The notes under the pieces: model-generated
The model's database searches: none
Told to the model about the DNA's origin: nothing
What the model saw: only the letters and a program-made list of their open reading frames with translations
From: an uncultured Aquimarina sp.
GTDB lineage: Bacteria > Bacteroidota > Bacteroidia > Flavobacteriales > Flavobacteriaceae
NCBI GenBank assembly: GCA_947503835.1
Contig: CANNFM010000011.1
Coordinates: forward strand, 1 to 64,000
Reading direction: 5' to 3'
Length of the DNA: 64,000 nt
Program-made: the position numbers and the translations under genes
Shown: positions 8,371 through 17,537 of the stretch, in pieces
Layout: the number at the start of each line of letters is the position of its first letter
Numbering within the stretch: position 1 is the stretch's first letter

Positions 8371-9177
8371 TTATAATATATTATTTTTAATGTAAGTAGC
8401 AACCCCGTCTTCTTTTCCAGAAAGGGTGATTGTGTTGGCAATTTCTAGGGTTTCTGGCTTTGCATTAGCTACAGCAACTCCTGTGCCAACTGCTTTAAGC
8501 ATTTCAATGTCATTATAGTTGTCTCCAAAAGCTACAGCTTTAGCAATAGGGATATTAAAATGTGTGTTTAACAAAATTTCAATAGCCGTTAGTTTAGAAA
8601 TACTTTTATGTGCAATCTCTATGTACGTAGGTTTTGAGCGATATAAATGCAATCTTTCTGCAAAATTATTTTCTAAGAAAGTATATGTTTTATCTATGAA
8701 TGATTCTTCACCCATACACATAATTTTATGGGCTCCTTTATTTTCTGACTTCCATTCTTGTATAACCTGGTCTAGTGGTTTTACAATAGGATTTACCTTG
8801 GTGTTTTGCGCTTCTCTATTGGCCCAATAATCCATTTTAGGCACATACCAGTCATCATTATGGTATACACTAATGTGAATGTCTTGATTAGTATTGAAAC
8901 TATGAAGTTCTTCGATAATATCTGTAGTAATATGTGTAGAATGAACGGCTTTTTTATTGATTAAAATTAACCCTCCATTATAACAAATTAGTGGTTGATT
9001 TGAAATGTCTAATTTTTCTTGCAAGTGCGTCATCGCACTCGGCATTCTTGAGGAAATCAATATTACAGGAATTTTATCCTTAATTCGTTTAATCTCTGAA
9101 ATAGTAAATTCAGATAACTCTCTTTCTGGATTTAATAAAGTTCCATCTATATCTGAAAATACAATGCGATGTGGCAT
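8371..9177 (-). CDS. Cof-type HAD-IIB family phosphatase
   Basis: 268 residues of a Cof/IIB haloacid dehalogenase phosphatase. Motif I is SDIDGTLLN near the N-terminus (nucleophile Asp8, acid Asp10). Motif II is VILISSR, and motifs III/IV are KLTAIE and AVAFGDNYNDIEML. The IIB cap domain lies between. These cytoplasmic enzymes remove phosphate from sugar phosphates or cofactors; the substrate is not evident. It lies between the alpha/beta hydrolase gene (22 bp upstream) and the M61 gene (2 bp downstream). Confidence 0.9.
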   Translation of the reverse strand: MPHRIVFSDIDGTLLNPERELSEFTISEIKRIKDKIPVILISSRMPSAMTHLQEKLDISNQPLICYNGGLILINKKAVHSTHITTDIIEELHSFNTNQDIHISVYHNDDWYVPKMDYWANREAQNTKVNPIVKPLDQVIQEWKSENKGAHKIMCMGEESFIDKTYTFLENNFAERLHLYRSKPTYIEIAHKSISKLTAIEILLNTHFNIPIAKAVAFGDNYNDIEMLKAVGTGVAVANAKPETLEIANTITLSGKEDGVATYIKNNIL

Positions 9178-9198
9178 TATCTGTTTTTTTGATTTGAA

Positions 9199-10137
9199 TT
9201 ATTGTTGATTTACAAAGTTAGCAATACCGTTTAAAACTTCGGGCATAATTTTTCGCCAGGCCTCATTGTAAGATTTGTGGTTTTCTAACCTGCTATTTCC
9301 TTTAATTTCTTTTAGGATATGATTCATGTTTTGAACAATGATGTATTCTGCTTGTGGTACTGCTTCTTTTAATTTTTCGGCCTGAGACAATTCTACCTGT
9401 ATATCTTTATCTCCGTGTATAATTAGGATAGGAATTTCTAATTGTGAGATTTCTTCAGAAGGGTTGTATTTTACCCAAGACCTCATAAATGATTGCAGGT
9501 CATATCTGAAAATTGATTCTAAGGCTGGATCATAATTTGTTGCCCTACCATTTTCTCTAAGTTGATTAAAAGCTACGGTGGCACTTTTATCTAACCCAGG
9601 TGCTTGTTTAGCTATTTGCTCAATGATAACTTGATCTATAGAGTCGGCATTTCCTGCGATAGAGATAAAACCGTCTGCTTTACCTTTTCCAGAAATCATG
9701 CCTATCAGAGATCCTTGTCCGTGACCGGCAACAAAAATTTTTGTGTAATTCCCGTTTTTTTTGAAATAGTCTATTGTTGACCTTGCATCTTCAATATAAT
9801 GATCAAAAGAAATTTCATGCTCACGAATACCAAGGCCGTCCATCTTAAAAAGCCTTTTGTCATAACGATATGATGATATTCCTACTTTTGCCAATTCATA
9901 TGAAAATTGTTTAAATGTATCGCTTTTCGACATTCGGTCATTACCATCTCGGTTTATAGCTCCAGCATCCATAATAAAAATAACTAATGGAGCCTCTTTA
10001 TCTGAATCCGAATAGGGAGCTACCAAAGTGCCTTCTATATACTTATTGATTTTTACTACGGCAGAATTAAATTCTTTCTCCTGGGCAAAAGAAAAAGTAA
10101 TATTTATGATAAGAAGTAGGCAAAAATTAATCTTCAT
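9199..10137 (-). CDS. Secreted alpha/beta hydrolase with nucleophile-position glycine
   Basis: From the ATG at 10137 the protein is 312 residues with a signal peptide (MKINFCLLLIINITFSFAQ). A start at 10191 would add 18 residues before the signal and is rejected. The fold shows APLVIFIMDAGAINRDG (oxyanion region), the elbow VAGHGQGSLIGM, the acid in IPILIIHGDKDIQV and the histidine in QNMNHILKE. The elbow normally reads GHSxG; here the serine codon is GGA, so the nucleophile is missing. The protein may be non-catalytic, or may bind a ligand. It is first in a likely operon with the HAD and M61 genes. Confidence 0.8.
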   Translation of the reverse strand: MKINFCLLLIINITFSFAQEKEFNSAVVKINKYIEGTLVAPYSDSDKEAPLVIFIMDAGAINRDGNDRMSKSDTFKQFSYELAKVGISSYRYDKRLFKMDGLGIREHEISFDHYIEDARSTIDYFKKNGNYTKIFVAGHGQGSLIGMISGKGKADGFISIAGNADSIDQVIIEQIAKQAPGLDKSATVAFNQLRENGRATNYDPALESIFRYDLQSFMRSWVKYNPSEEISQLEIPILIIHGDKDIQVELSQAEKLKEAVPQAEYIIVQNMNHILKEIKGNSRLENHKSYNEAWRKIMPEVLNGIANFVNQQ

Positions 10138-10338
10138 AGCAGAGCTAATTATTGTATACGTTACATTAGAAAACGATAAATAAGAGTTCATATTTTGATT
10201 TGGGCAAATACAGTGCTTATTTTGTGTCGTATATTTTTTTGATACTTGGGATCTATAATAATTTCACTTTATGTTGATGTTTATATTAATACATAGTATT
10301 TCAAATAAATTTTAACGAATCACTAACATACCCTTTTT

Positions 10339-10346
10339 TATCTTTG
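10339..10346 (+). promoter_or_regulatory. Bacteroidota -7 promoter element of the S1/P1 nuclease gene
   Basis: TATCTTTG is an exact match to the TAnnTTTG consensus, 17 bases before the start codon at 10364. A clear TTG at -33 is not seen. Confidence 0.6.
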
Positions 10347-10363
10347 CTGCAAAATATAAAATA

Positions 10364-11146
10364 ATGAATCTTCATATTAAATTAGTACTTATTGTATTGT
10401 TAATTTCTTCTTCTGTTTTTTCTGCCGATTATGATTGGGGAAAAACAGGGCATAGAGCCACAGGCGAAATTGCAGAATCCTACCTTAGCAAGAAAACAAA
10501 AAAAAATATAGCACTTCTTCTCAAAGGGCATGGCTTAGCTTTTGTTTCTACTTACGCAGACGATATTAAAAGTGATGACAGATACAGGTCATATAGCCCA
10601 TGGCACTATGTTAATTTTTCTTTTGAAAAAAAATATGGCGAAGAAAAGCCAAGTGAATTTGGTGACTTGGTTCAAGGAATTAATAAGTGCATTGAAGTTC
10701 TTAAAGATGAAAAATCATCGATCGATGATAAGGAGTTTTATCTAAAAATGCTGGTACACTTTGTAGGAGATCTACATCAACCTTTACATGTAGGCAGAGG
10801 TGAAGATAAAGGCGGAAATGATGTGCAGGTACGATGGTTTAAGGAGGGGTCAAATCTGCATAGGGTCTGGGATAGTGATATGATAGATTATAATGGAATG
10901 AGTTATACAGAGTTATCGGTAAATACTGATCGGTTATCTAAATTACAAATTAAAGCACTACAGGAAGGAACCGTTTTGGATTGGGTACACGAGTCTCAGG
11001 AGCTTGCAAAGAAAGTATATGCATCGGCAAATGTGGGCGAAAAACTTGGATATAAGTATGCGTATGACCATTTTCCGATTGTGCGATCACAACTTCAAAA
11101 AGGAGGAATACGTTTAGCTAAAATATTGAATGAAATTTTTGGATAA
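10364..11146 (+). CDS. S1/P1-type zinc nuclease
   Basis: 260 residues. A signal peptide covers about residues 1-21. S1/P1 nucleases coordinate zinc with the mature N-terminal tryptophan; Trp25 (DYDWGKTGH) is close to the predicted cleavage site. Other zinc ligands are visible as His30, Asp66 in TYADDIK, His81 in SPWHYVNF, HFVGDLHQPLHVG at 132-144, and HRVWDSDMI near 166. It should be a secreted nuclease/3'-nucleotidase acting on single-stranded nucleic acid, useful for phosphate scavenging. The stop lies five bases from the stop of the convergent AraC gene. Confidence 0.92.
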   Translation: MNLHIKLVLIVLLISSSVFSADYDWGKTGHRATGEIAESYLSKKTKKNIALLLKGHGLAFVSTYADDIKSDDRYRSYSPWHYVNFSFEKKYGEEKPSEFGDLVQGINKCIEVLKDEKSSIDDKEFYLKMLVHFVGDLHQPLHVGRGEDKGGNDVQVRWFKEGSNLHRVWDSDMIDYNGMSYTELSVNTDRLSKLQIKALQEGTVLDWVHESQELAKKVYASANVGEKLGYKYAYDHFPIVRSQLQKGGIRLAKILNEIFG

Positions 11147-11151
11147 AACAC

Positions 11152-12012
11152 CTAATCACTTAAAGCAGTCTCTTTTCTATATTGCTTAGGAGACATTGCG
11201 AAGTGTTTTTTAAATGTTTTAGTAAGGTGGCTCTCATCTGTATAGCCTAATTGATAGGCGATTTCTGCAATAGTGAATTCTGTATGTTGTAATCGATATT
11301 CAACCAATTTCATTTTATATTTGGTTACATATTGATGTATAGATTCGCCAGTCTTTCTTTTAAAATATGTGCTAATTGAACTTTGAGACATATTAAATTT
11401 ATTGGCCAGAAAAATAATTTTTGTTCGATCATTATCATAAACATTTTGTCTTATATGGCCCAATATCTGATCGATTTTAGAATGATTTATCGGAATTTCT
11501 CTTTGACTTGAGTTGTATTTTTCTGAAATATTACGAACAATAATACTCAAAATAGTACTTATAGCGTTCGAGATAATTTCTTGGTAATAGATTTTTTCAT
11601 TTTTAAATTCCTCTAAGACTACATTATGGATATCCCAGATAATACCACGATCATCCTCGTGCGAAATTACATCACCAGGTATAATATTAGGGTGGTGTAA
11701 TAACTGTTCTATACGTTGTAACCAAAATTTCCTGTCGGGTAAGTTTACTTTACCCGAAAATAAAAGTTCTGTAAATTTAAAATAGGTAAATGTCGAGAAA
11801 TTCTCAATCTCAAAATGGTGAGTGTCTTCTGGAGCTAATAAAAAAATATTATTTTCTTTATAAGGAAACCGAACTCCATTAATGGTATGATATCCACTTC
11901 CTTTTTCAACAAAAATAATCTCGAAATAATTGTGATTATGAGGTTCCGCTTCCCATTCATCAATAGAATATTGATCTACCACAAAGGTTTCGTGCAAGGT
12001 GTAACGGTTCAT
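11152..12012 (-). CDS. AraC family transcriptional regulator
   Basis: 286 residues. The N-terminal half is a cupin sensor (HNHNYFEIIFVEKGSGYHTI, metal-like histidines near residue 25). The C-terminal half (about 185-285) has two helix-turn-helix units: IIFLANKFNMSQSSISTYFK and TIAEIAYQLGYTDESHLTKT, ending in FKKHFAMSPKQYRK. It is divergent from the DoxX-like gene at 12219 with about 200 bp between them, which makes that gene a candidate target. The ligand is unknown, though this cupin class usually senses sugars or related small molecules. Confidence 0.9.
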   Translation of the reverse strand: MNRYTLHETFVVDQYSIDEWEAEPHNHNYFEIIFVEKGSGYHTINGVRFPYKENNIFLLAPEDTHHFEIENFSTFTYFKFTELLFSGKVNLPDRKFWLQRIEQLLHHPNIIPGDVISHEDDRGIIWDIHNVVLEEFKNEKIYYQEIISNAISTILSIIVRNISEKYNSSQREIPINHSKIDQILGHIRQNVYDNDRTKIIFLANKFNMSQSSISTYFKRKTGESIHQYVTKYKMKLVEYRLQHTEFTIAEIAYQLGYTDESHLTKTFKKHFAMSPKQYRKETALSD

Positions 12013-12218
12013 AACAATTCTTTAACATTTTAAAGTTACAAAAATAAAATCAATAATCCTGAATAGTTTTTTACAAGTAATTATCAGCTATAACGTTTGA
12101 TGTTGTTGGTGTCCAATATGTTGTGTGTTTTTGTACAAGTAATAAAGAAAATTATACAAGAATGAATTATAAAATGCGACTTAAATTTGCGTGTAAATTT
12201 AAGCTCCCATTTCTTCAC

Positions 12219-12623
12219 ATGAAATTTAAAATTTATTTATACAGTATTGCCCGTGTTTCTTTTGGAATAATATTGGTGTTGTCTAGTATATACAATGCCG
12301 TTAAATATTCTGGATTCTTAGATAGGTTAGATAGGTACTTTAGCCAAGTAACGATATTTGATAGCAATATTATAGAGGCTATGGCACCATTAGTTCCTTT
12401 CGAAGAATTTGTAATTGGGTTTTTCTTGATTCTAGGGATGTTTACAAAGAAAGCTTTAATCGCTTCTACGGTATTATTTGCCTTTTTTACCTTATTTTTA
12501 TTAGATGCCAATTATTGGTTTTGTGCAGGTATACATTTATTTCTTTGTATTGTATCTATTGTCTTGTTGAGAAAAAATAATTATGATGTAAATTCTATAG
12601 AATCTTATCGAGTGTTTTCTTAA
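12219..12623 (+). CDS. DoxX/MauE-like four-helix membrane protein
   Basis: The ATG at 12219 gives 134 residues (MKFKIYLYSIARVSFGIILV). An in-frame ATG at 12123 would add a basic, cysteine-containing 32-residue tail that does not fit the family and is not preferred. Four hydrophobic helices are visible, with the loop FEEFVIGFFLILGMFTKKAL typical of DoxX/MauE proteins. Members work with redox partners at the inner membrane; no partner is evident. Codon use and AT content match the neighbours. The start is not certain because no ribosome-binding site helps. Confidence 0.7.
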   Translation: MKFKIYLYSIARVSFGIILVLSSIYNAVKYSGFLDRLDRYFSQVTIFDSNIIEAMAPLVPFEEFVIGFFLILGMFTKKALIASTVLFAFFTLFLLDANYWFCAGIHLFLCIVSIVLLRKNNYDVNSIESYRVFS

Positions 12624-12676
12624 CTAATACATTATACTCTTAAAGGATAAGAAAGCTTGCGAGTTGATTTTTATTT

Positions 12677-13288
12677 TTACTGAATTACTCTAAATGTAAT
12701 GTTGATTCTTGGACCAATTGTTTTTTTAGTTTTAGGAACCTGATGAAGCCAATTATGCTGTGTTTTTCCTTTCATGATGAGTAAACTACCATGTTGCAAT
12801 ACCATTTTTTGTTTTAGATTTTTATTGGTTCTATGCTTAAAATGAAACCATCGATCTTCACCAAAACTTACAGAAGCAATAACTGGATTTTTACCTAATT
12901 CCTTTTCATTATCTGCATGCCATCCATTACTGTCTTTTCCGTCACGGTATAGATTGAGCAGACAGGTTGTAAATTTAACCGAGCACTCAGATTCTACCTT
13001 TTCTTTAATTAATAACAACTCTTTTGTAAATGGATTTGGATTCATGGTTATATTAGAATAACTATAGGAGCTATTGTTGTTTGCATATAAAGCGGTGAGG
13101 CGAGGTTGTAGATATGATTTACCAAAAACGGTAATGTTATCCTGTCTCCATTGGATAGAGTGTAATAAACTCTTAAAAAATTCACTCGATTCCTTTGGGT
13201 TAAAAAAAGCAGGATAGTACATCACTTCGGCATCCTGCATCTCTAATCGTACAGGTTGCTTTGAAGTATTGAATACATCTAATTCCAT
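12677..13288 (-). CDS. AlkB-like 2-oxoglutarate/Fe(II) dioxygenase
   Basis: 203 residues of the AlkB family. The iron triad is visible: His124 and Asp126 in NGWHADNEKE, and His182 in HNWLHQVPK. Two arginines that bind 2-oxoglutarate follow (Arg194 and Arg200 in RINITFR). The substrate lid region QPRLTALYAN is also typical. It should reverse alkylation damage on nucleic-acid bases by oxidative demethylation. It lies 15 bp after the DoxX-like gene on the same strand and is third in a three-gene operon. Confidence 0.92.
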   Translation of the reverse strand: MELDVFNTSKQPVRLEMQDAEVMYYPAFFNPKESSEFFKSLLHSIQWRQDNITVFGKSYLQPRLTALYANNNSSYSYSNITMNPNPFTKELLLIKEKVESECSVKFTTCLLNLYRDGKDSNGWHADNEKELGKNPVIASVSFGEDRWFHFKHRTNKNLKQKMVLQHGSLLIMKGKTQHNWLHQVPKTKKTIGPRINITFRVIQ

Positions 13289-13303
13289 TGAGGTTATTAT
13301 AAC

Positions 13304-13651
13304 TTAAACGTATTGATAGGCCCAATATAGTAAACCAAATTGTAATACCAATCTAAACATTAGTATTGACTTAGGAAGATTAAGTCCAGCTTTTTTGTTA
13401 ATGAGCATATGTATATGTACAGGGAAGAACAAAATGAGCATAATAATTATTGACCAAGTGGCGAGCGCTTTAGTTTGTATAAATAATATTCCTATTCCTG
13501 CTGCAATTTCACCAATACCACTTAGATATACTAATACTTTTCGTTTTGGAAGATAAAGTGGCATTATTCGCATAAACGCCTTAGGTCGGATTAGATGAAA
13601 AACACCCGCTAGGATAAAAATGAAAGATAAAATATACAAATGCCAACTCAT
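13304..13651 (-). CDS. Small DoxX-like membrane protein
   Basis: 115 residues with four hydrophobic helices: MSWHLYILSFIFILAGVFHL, then MPLYLPKRKVLVYLSGIGEI and AAGIGILFIQ. The sequence fits a DoxX-like subfamily. The start codon overlaps the stop of the upstream 153-residue gene by one base (TAATG), so translation is probably coupled. Its role is unknown; association with the AlkB gene 15 bp downstream may be only operonic. Confidence 0.75.
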   Translation of the reverse strand: MSWHLYILSFIFILAGVFHLIRPKAFMRIMPLYLPKRKVLVYLSGIGEIAAGIGILFIQTKALATWSIIIMLILFFPVHIHMLINKKAGLNLPKSILMFRLVLQFGLLYWAYQYV

Positions 13652-14112
13652 TAAACACCTGTCGTTTTTTCTTTACCTGCATTACTTAATGCAAAATCTT
13701 TCTTACGGATCAGGTTTTTTATGAAGCTAACTTTTCTAAAACGAAGGGCAGACCAATCCTCATCAATTGAAACCTGTCTCACAGGTTCTAGGTTATAATC
13801 TCCTAGAACACCCCACCCGTGATCTCGGGTAATTTCGGAGGTATATTTTTTTGAACTTTTTTTAGGATAAGCAAACCAAAGTATGGCATCACCAACAAAT
13901 TTTGGGTATACAGTTTCAATACGATTTTCTATTTGTTTTTTTTCGGTAACAAAAACAAGTGCAAAATCAACTTCAGAGACCTGAATTAAAGATTCTTTAA
14001 TCGTAACGTCTTTAAGACAATCCAATTCTTCACAAAAACCTTCTGGTTCATTAAGAATCAATATCTCGTCTAAAGTAGGCGGGAGCTGCAGTTTTTTGAA
14101 AAGTGGAGTCAT
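13651..14112 (-). CDS. Conserved hypothetical protein, possibly DUF3052-like
   Basis: 153 residues, no signal peptide and no membrane helix. An acidic N-terminal half is followed by a core with DAILWFAYPKKSSKKYTSEI and then EDWSALRFRKV, a layout that resembles DUF3052-type proteins. I do not recognise a catalytic motif. First gene of a minus-strand operon with the DoxX-like gene (one-base overlap) and AlkB. Probably cytoplasmic; function unknown. Confidence 0.7.
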   Translation of the reverse strand: MTPLFKKLQLPPTLDEILILNEPEGFCEELDCLKDVTIKESLIQVSEVDFALVFVTEKKQIENRIETVYPKFVGDAILWFAYPKKSSKKYTSEITRDHGWGVLGDYNLEPVRQVSIDEDWSALRFRKVSFIKNLIRKKDFALSNAGKEKTTGV

Positions 14113-14374
14113 GAGAATACGTATTAAGACCTAATTGTGTCTTTTAAAGATACAAAAAAAGGGAATGATATTTAATATTTTAACTATGATATTGTATAAA
14201 ACATAAATGAGAAATATTTAACAAATAAATAGTATTTCGCCGAATTTAAGTCATAATAAAGGGTATTGATATGGAAAGCCTATTTTTTTTGATAAAAACC
14301 GGAAATATATTAAATCTAACACAATAAGGTGTTTGTTTTTATAGTTTGATGAGTTCAACTTAAATATATTAATT

Positions 14375-15451
14375 ATGAAAACAATTTTTAAAGGCGTTTT
14401 ACTCGGCGCTTTAGCACTTACTACAAGTGGAGTATTCATTTCTTGTGAAAATGAACAATCTGAAATTTCAGAAGAACAAAACCTTGAAACCATAGAAAAA
14501 GGTTTCTTGACAGAACAAGCTTATCCCGAAACTACTGGAGAGATTGTGACTATCCAACTTAATGGTCAATCTGTAACAGCAGAAAAAATTGGTGACAAAT
14601 ATATTGTAAGTGGCGATATGATTTTTACCGAAAAAGATTTGGCTTCGATGAATGGAAAAAGTACCGGGCGTACGACCAGACGTTGGCCTAATAATACAGT
14701 ATATTATGATATAGAAAGTAGTTTGCCTAACCAAAGAAGAGTTACCGATGCTATTGCAGAGTGGGAAGCTAAAACCGCACTTAGATTTGTGAGAAGAACA
14801 AATCAATCTGCTTATGTTTATTTTAGAAGAGGTAACGGTTGTTCATCTTCTGTAGGTAGAACAGGAAGAAGACAGAATATTAATCTAGCCAACGGTTGTT
14901 CTACAGGTAATACTGTTCATGAGATTGGTCATGCTGTTGGTTTATGGCATGAGCAAAGTAGAAAAGATAGAAATCAATACATCACGATTAATTTTCAGAA
15001 CATTCAATCGGGTAGAGAATTTAACTTTCAGACCTATCAACAACAAGGAACCGATGGTAATGAGTATACAAATGAATTAGACTTTAATTCTATTATGCTA
15101 TATGGCTCTTTTGCATTTTCTGCTAACGGGCAACCTACGATAGTGAAAAATAATGGAGCTACTTTTAGTGGACAAAGAAGAGCATTATCGTCTGGTGATA
15201 TTGCAGGCATAAAAATCATGTACCCTGGCGACGGTGGCGGTGGTGGCGGAAATGACATCTGCGAAGGTGTTGCTCCGTGGTCAAGTTCGCAAAGCTATCA
15301 AGCAGGTGATTTGGTAACATACCAAGGATTTTTATACAGAAAAAGATCAGGTAGAGGATGGGATCGTATTGGACCATGTGGATCTTCAAGAGATTCTGGA
15401 AAATCCGCAGCAGATAATACATCAGATTTAAATGATGTTTCTAATGATTAA
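14375..15451 (+). CDS. Astacin-like (M12A) metalloprotease lipoprotein with C-terminal binding module
   Basis: 358 residues. The lipoprotein signal ends at Cys24 (GVFISC). A propeptide-like region (about 30-100) precedes the catalytic domain, whose zinc motif HEIGHAVGLWHEQ begins at His182 (ligands His182, His186, His192; base Glu183). The Met-turn is NSIMLYGSFAF near 240. A run of six glycines joins a small C-terminal module (about 295-335, APWSSSQSYQAGDLVTYQG) that resembles chitin/carbohydrate-binding type 5/12 modules. It should digest proteins outside the cell, anchored by lipid and perhaps targeted to polysaccharide. No type-A sorting domain is present. Confidence 0.9.
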   Translation: MKTIFKGVLLGALALTTSGVFISCENEQSEISEEQNLETIEKGFLTEQAYPETTGEIVTIQLNGQSVTAEKIGDKYIVSGDMIFTEKDLASMNGKSTGRTTRRWPNNTVYYDIESSLPNQRRVTDAIAEWEAKTALRFVRRTNQSAYVYFRRGNGCSSSVGRTGRRQNINLANGCSTGNTVHEIGHAVGLWHEQSRKDRNQYITINFQNIQSGREFNFQTYQQQGTDGNEYTNELDFNSIMLYGSFAFSANGQPTIVKNNGATFSGQRRALSSGDIAGIKIMYPGDGGGGGGNDICEGVAPWSSSQSYQAGDLVTYQGFLYRKRSGRGWDRIGPCGSSRDSGKSAADNTSDLNDVSND

Positions 15452-15476
15452 TTAGAATTTACAGTATCACTATAGA

Positions 15477-15510
15477 AAAATCCCTCCAAAAATACTGGAG
15501 GGATTTTTTA
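15477..15510. terminator. Bidirectional terminator between convergent genes
   Basis: AAAAATCCCTCCA (15477-15489) pairs with TGGAGGGATTTTTT (15497-15510). It serves the protease gene ending at 15451 and the DUF6503 gene ending at 15533. Confidence 0.85.
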
Positions 15511-15532
15511 TTTGTTAGTGCTTGATCAATGG

Positions 15533-16375
15533 TTATAGTTTTATTTCTTTAGCATTATCAGGAGTTTCAAATATAGTTCCTTCTTCATTTAAAAAGGTAA
15601 TATCTGTAATGGTAGCTTCACCAAGCTTATCTGTTAGTCCTTTTTCTTCAGTCCAACCGTAAAACTCCCATTGGGTTGCAAAAGGAATACCATCTATCAT
15701 TTTAAAGCCTTTATAATGTATAGCGTGTGGATCGGATTCAGCTTTAGAGGTATCTCCATTACTTCCAAAGGAAACAATGTAAGCAGCAGCTTGCAACACA
15801 TTTTGATTGTCGCTGTAGAGTACATACCAGTCATCGGGAGCATCACCGATTCCTTTTTCAAAAGTAAGCTTTGCAGTTTGATGCTCTACACCATTAAGAG
15901 GTTTGGGGTTTTTGAGTTCCCATTTTGTTCCCGGATCACTTAATTTATAGGGTAAACCAAAGAAATAGGTCCAGGTAAACATATCAAAACGGGCTCCTTT
16001 TTCATTAGCATCCTCAGGACACAAGAAAACTTGTTCACCAGTATAGATTAGTTTACTTTCATCTTTTTTATCAATTCTAATTTTGGTAGAATTGGTAAGC
16101 ATGGTAATCTTGCCATTCAAATGTTCTTTTCCACCAAAAAAAATATGAGCATTGAAGCTTACCGCTTTGTGCTTTAGAAATTGGTCTTTCTTATGTGCTT
16201 TTTCTATACTTTTTACAAATACATTTTCTATAGAAAGACCTCCGTCTCCTATCCCTCCGTCGGGTTCTACCGGGATCACTTCTGTGTCTTTATCGGTAGT
16301 TTGGTTGTCTTGTTTCTTGTTTTGATTGCAACTAATGAGGGTAATCGCAAGGATTGCCAGCCATAAATTTTTCAT
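15533..16375 (-). CDS. DUF6503 family lipoprotein
   Basis: 280 residues. The lipoprotein signal ends at Cys16 (ILAITLISC). The mature protein fits DUF6503, a beta-rich Bacteroidota family with the feature FDMFTWTYFFGLPYKLSDPG and a heparinase- or LolA-like barrel feel; segments such as HYKGFKMIDGIPFATQWEFY are characteristic. It should sit in the envelope. No enzymatic motif is seen. It is a single gene, with the SGNH gene downstream in the same orientation about 90 bp away in the direction of its promoter. Confidence 0.8.
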   Translation of the reverse strand: MKNLWLAILAITLISCNQNKKQDNQTTDKDTEVIPVEPDGGIGDGGLSIENVFVKSIEKAHKKDQFLKHKAVSFNAHIFFGGKEHLNGKITMLTNSTKIRIDKKDESKLIYTGEQVFLCPEDANEKGARFDMFTWTYFFGLPYKLSDPGTKWELKNPKPLNGVEHQTAKLTFEKGIGDAPDDWYVLYSDNQNVLQAAAYIVSFGSNGDTSKAESDPHAIHYKGFKMIDGIPFATQWEFYGWTEEKGLTDKLGEATITDITFLNEEGTIFETPDNAKEIKL

Positions 16376-16462
16376 GATAAGTTAATTTGTGTTACTTATG
16401 TTAAAAGTACTAAAACCTCTTATGATCTATTGTAATTTATGAAAATTGTAACAGATACCTGT

Positions 16463-17524
16463 TTATTGCTTTGTGTTTAATTGGGTTATAAGTGTGGCTA
16501 TATTCTTAGCCGCAATGTTAACCCCATTTACGTTCCAATGTGTGTCATCAAAATGATACAAGAGCTCCTTGTGTTTTTCTTGATTAAATAACGCTAAAGT
16601 ATTAATTGTTGGTATTCCACGTTTTTTTAGCTCGGCATAGAGTTTCTTTAAATAGTCTGGTTGTTCTTCAAAAGGAACAAGCTCATGATATAAAGTTTCT
16701 TTGTTCGGAACCGGGAAAAAAACAAATTCGATGCCTTTTTCTTTACAGTAGTCCCGGTATAGCGAAATAATATCCGCAGTTCTTTTAACTACTTCTGGGG
16801 TAGCCTCTATTTTTGAGTATTTTCCTTGAAAGAAAAACATTTTTTCATTGATAGCAGATTGAACCCCATTTCCGGTAGCGTTATTAATTCTTGCAATAAT
16901 AAAACGTTGAAAACTCCTTTTTGCTGGTATATCAATAAGCCTAGCTAATCCGTTAAAAATTGTCGTGCTCTTTAGTTTTAAGAATGTGTTTTTTACGTTA
17001 GAGTTTGGTTGCTTTATTTCTGGTAAGAAAGGTAATCCTCTTTCTATGAGTCCATACACTAGTATCTTAGGGGGATTAATTATTTTGGCATCTAATAATT
17101 GTGTGAATTTATCAAAAGTATACGGAGCAATATTGTAGGTAGATAATCCGGTACGATTAGCCACTTGATTTGATATGTCTTGTTCCTGACTGGTCGAGTA
17201 CCCGGCAATATTAGAAGTTCCTAGAAATATTACATCCGGAAATTCTATGACATTTTTATTTCTGAAGCCCAATTTATCGGTATCCCATGCAATATCTTTT
17301 TTTAAAATGGCATGCTCGGTATGATGTGCTAAATCACCATACCCATCTCTTATCATCTTATTGTTGGGATAGAATGGACCAACGAATAAATCTTTAGATT
17401 TTACTTTATTAGCTTCTAGAGGGCTGTATGTTATAGCATTTTCGGGAACAATTATTTCAATACATAGAATTAGTAGAACCACAAAAGAAGTGAAGTAAAA
17501 AATGTCAGTAAGAAATTTTTTCAT
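16463..17524 (-). CDS. SGNH-like acetyltransferase partner of MBOAT (AlgX/AlgJ-type)
   Basis: 353 residues with one N-terminal membrane helix (about 8-26), the rest outside. The SGNH-type nucleophile block is FLGTSNIAGYST (Ser in GTSN, near residue 103), and the catalytic Asp/His pair is HFDDTHWNVNGVN near 330. The MBOAT gene ends 13 bp upstream, so the pair forms an operon. By analogy with AlgI/AlgJ/AlgX, MBOAT moves an acetyl group across the membrane and this protein passes it to an extracytoplasmic acceptor. No polysaccharide synthesis genes are nearby, so the acceptor is unknown. Confidence 0.8.
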   Translation of the reverse strand: MKKFLTDIFYFTSFVVLLILCIEIIVPENAITYSPLEANKVKSKDLFVGPFYPNNKMIRDGYGDLAHHTEHAILKKDIAWDTDKLGFRNKNVIEFPDVIFLGTSNIAGYSTSQEQDISNQVANRTGLSTYNIAPYTFDKFTQLLDAKIINPPKILVYGLIERGLPFLPEIKQPNSNVKNTFLKLKSTTIFNGLARLIDIPAKRSFQRFIIARINNATGNGVQSAINEKMFFFQGKYSKIEATPEVVKRTADIISLYRDYCKEKGIEFVFFPVPNKETLYHELVPFEEQPDYLKKLYAELKKRGIPTINTLALFNQEKHKELLYHFDDTHWNVNGVNIAAKNIATLITQLNTKQ

Positions 17525-17537
17525 AATCTAGGTTGGA

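Noticed and set aside
14468..15422. Antisense frames inside the astacin-like protease gene
   Set aside because: They are shadows of the strongly supported protease gene; the proline run in one of them is the complement of the glycine linker.
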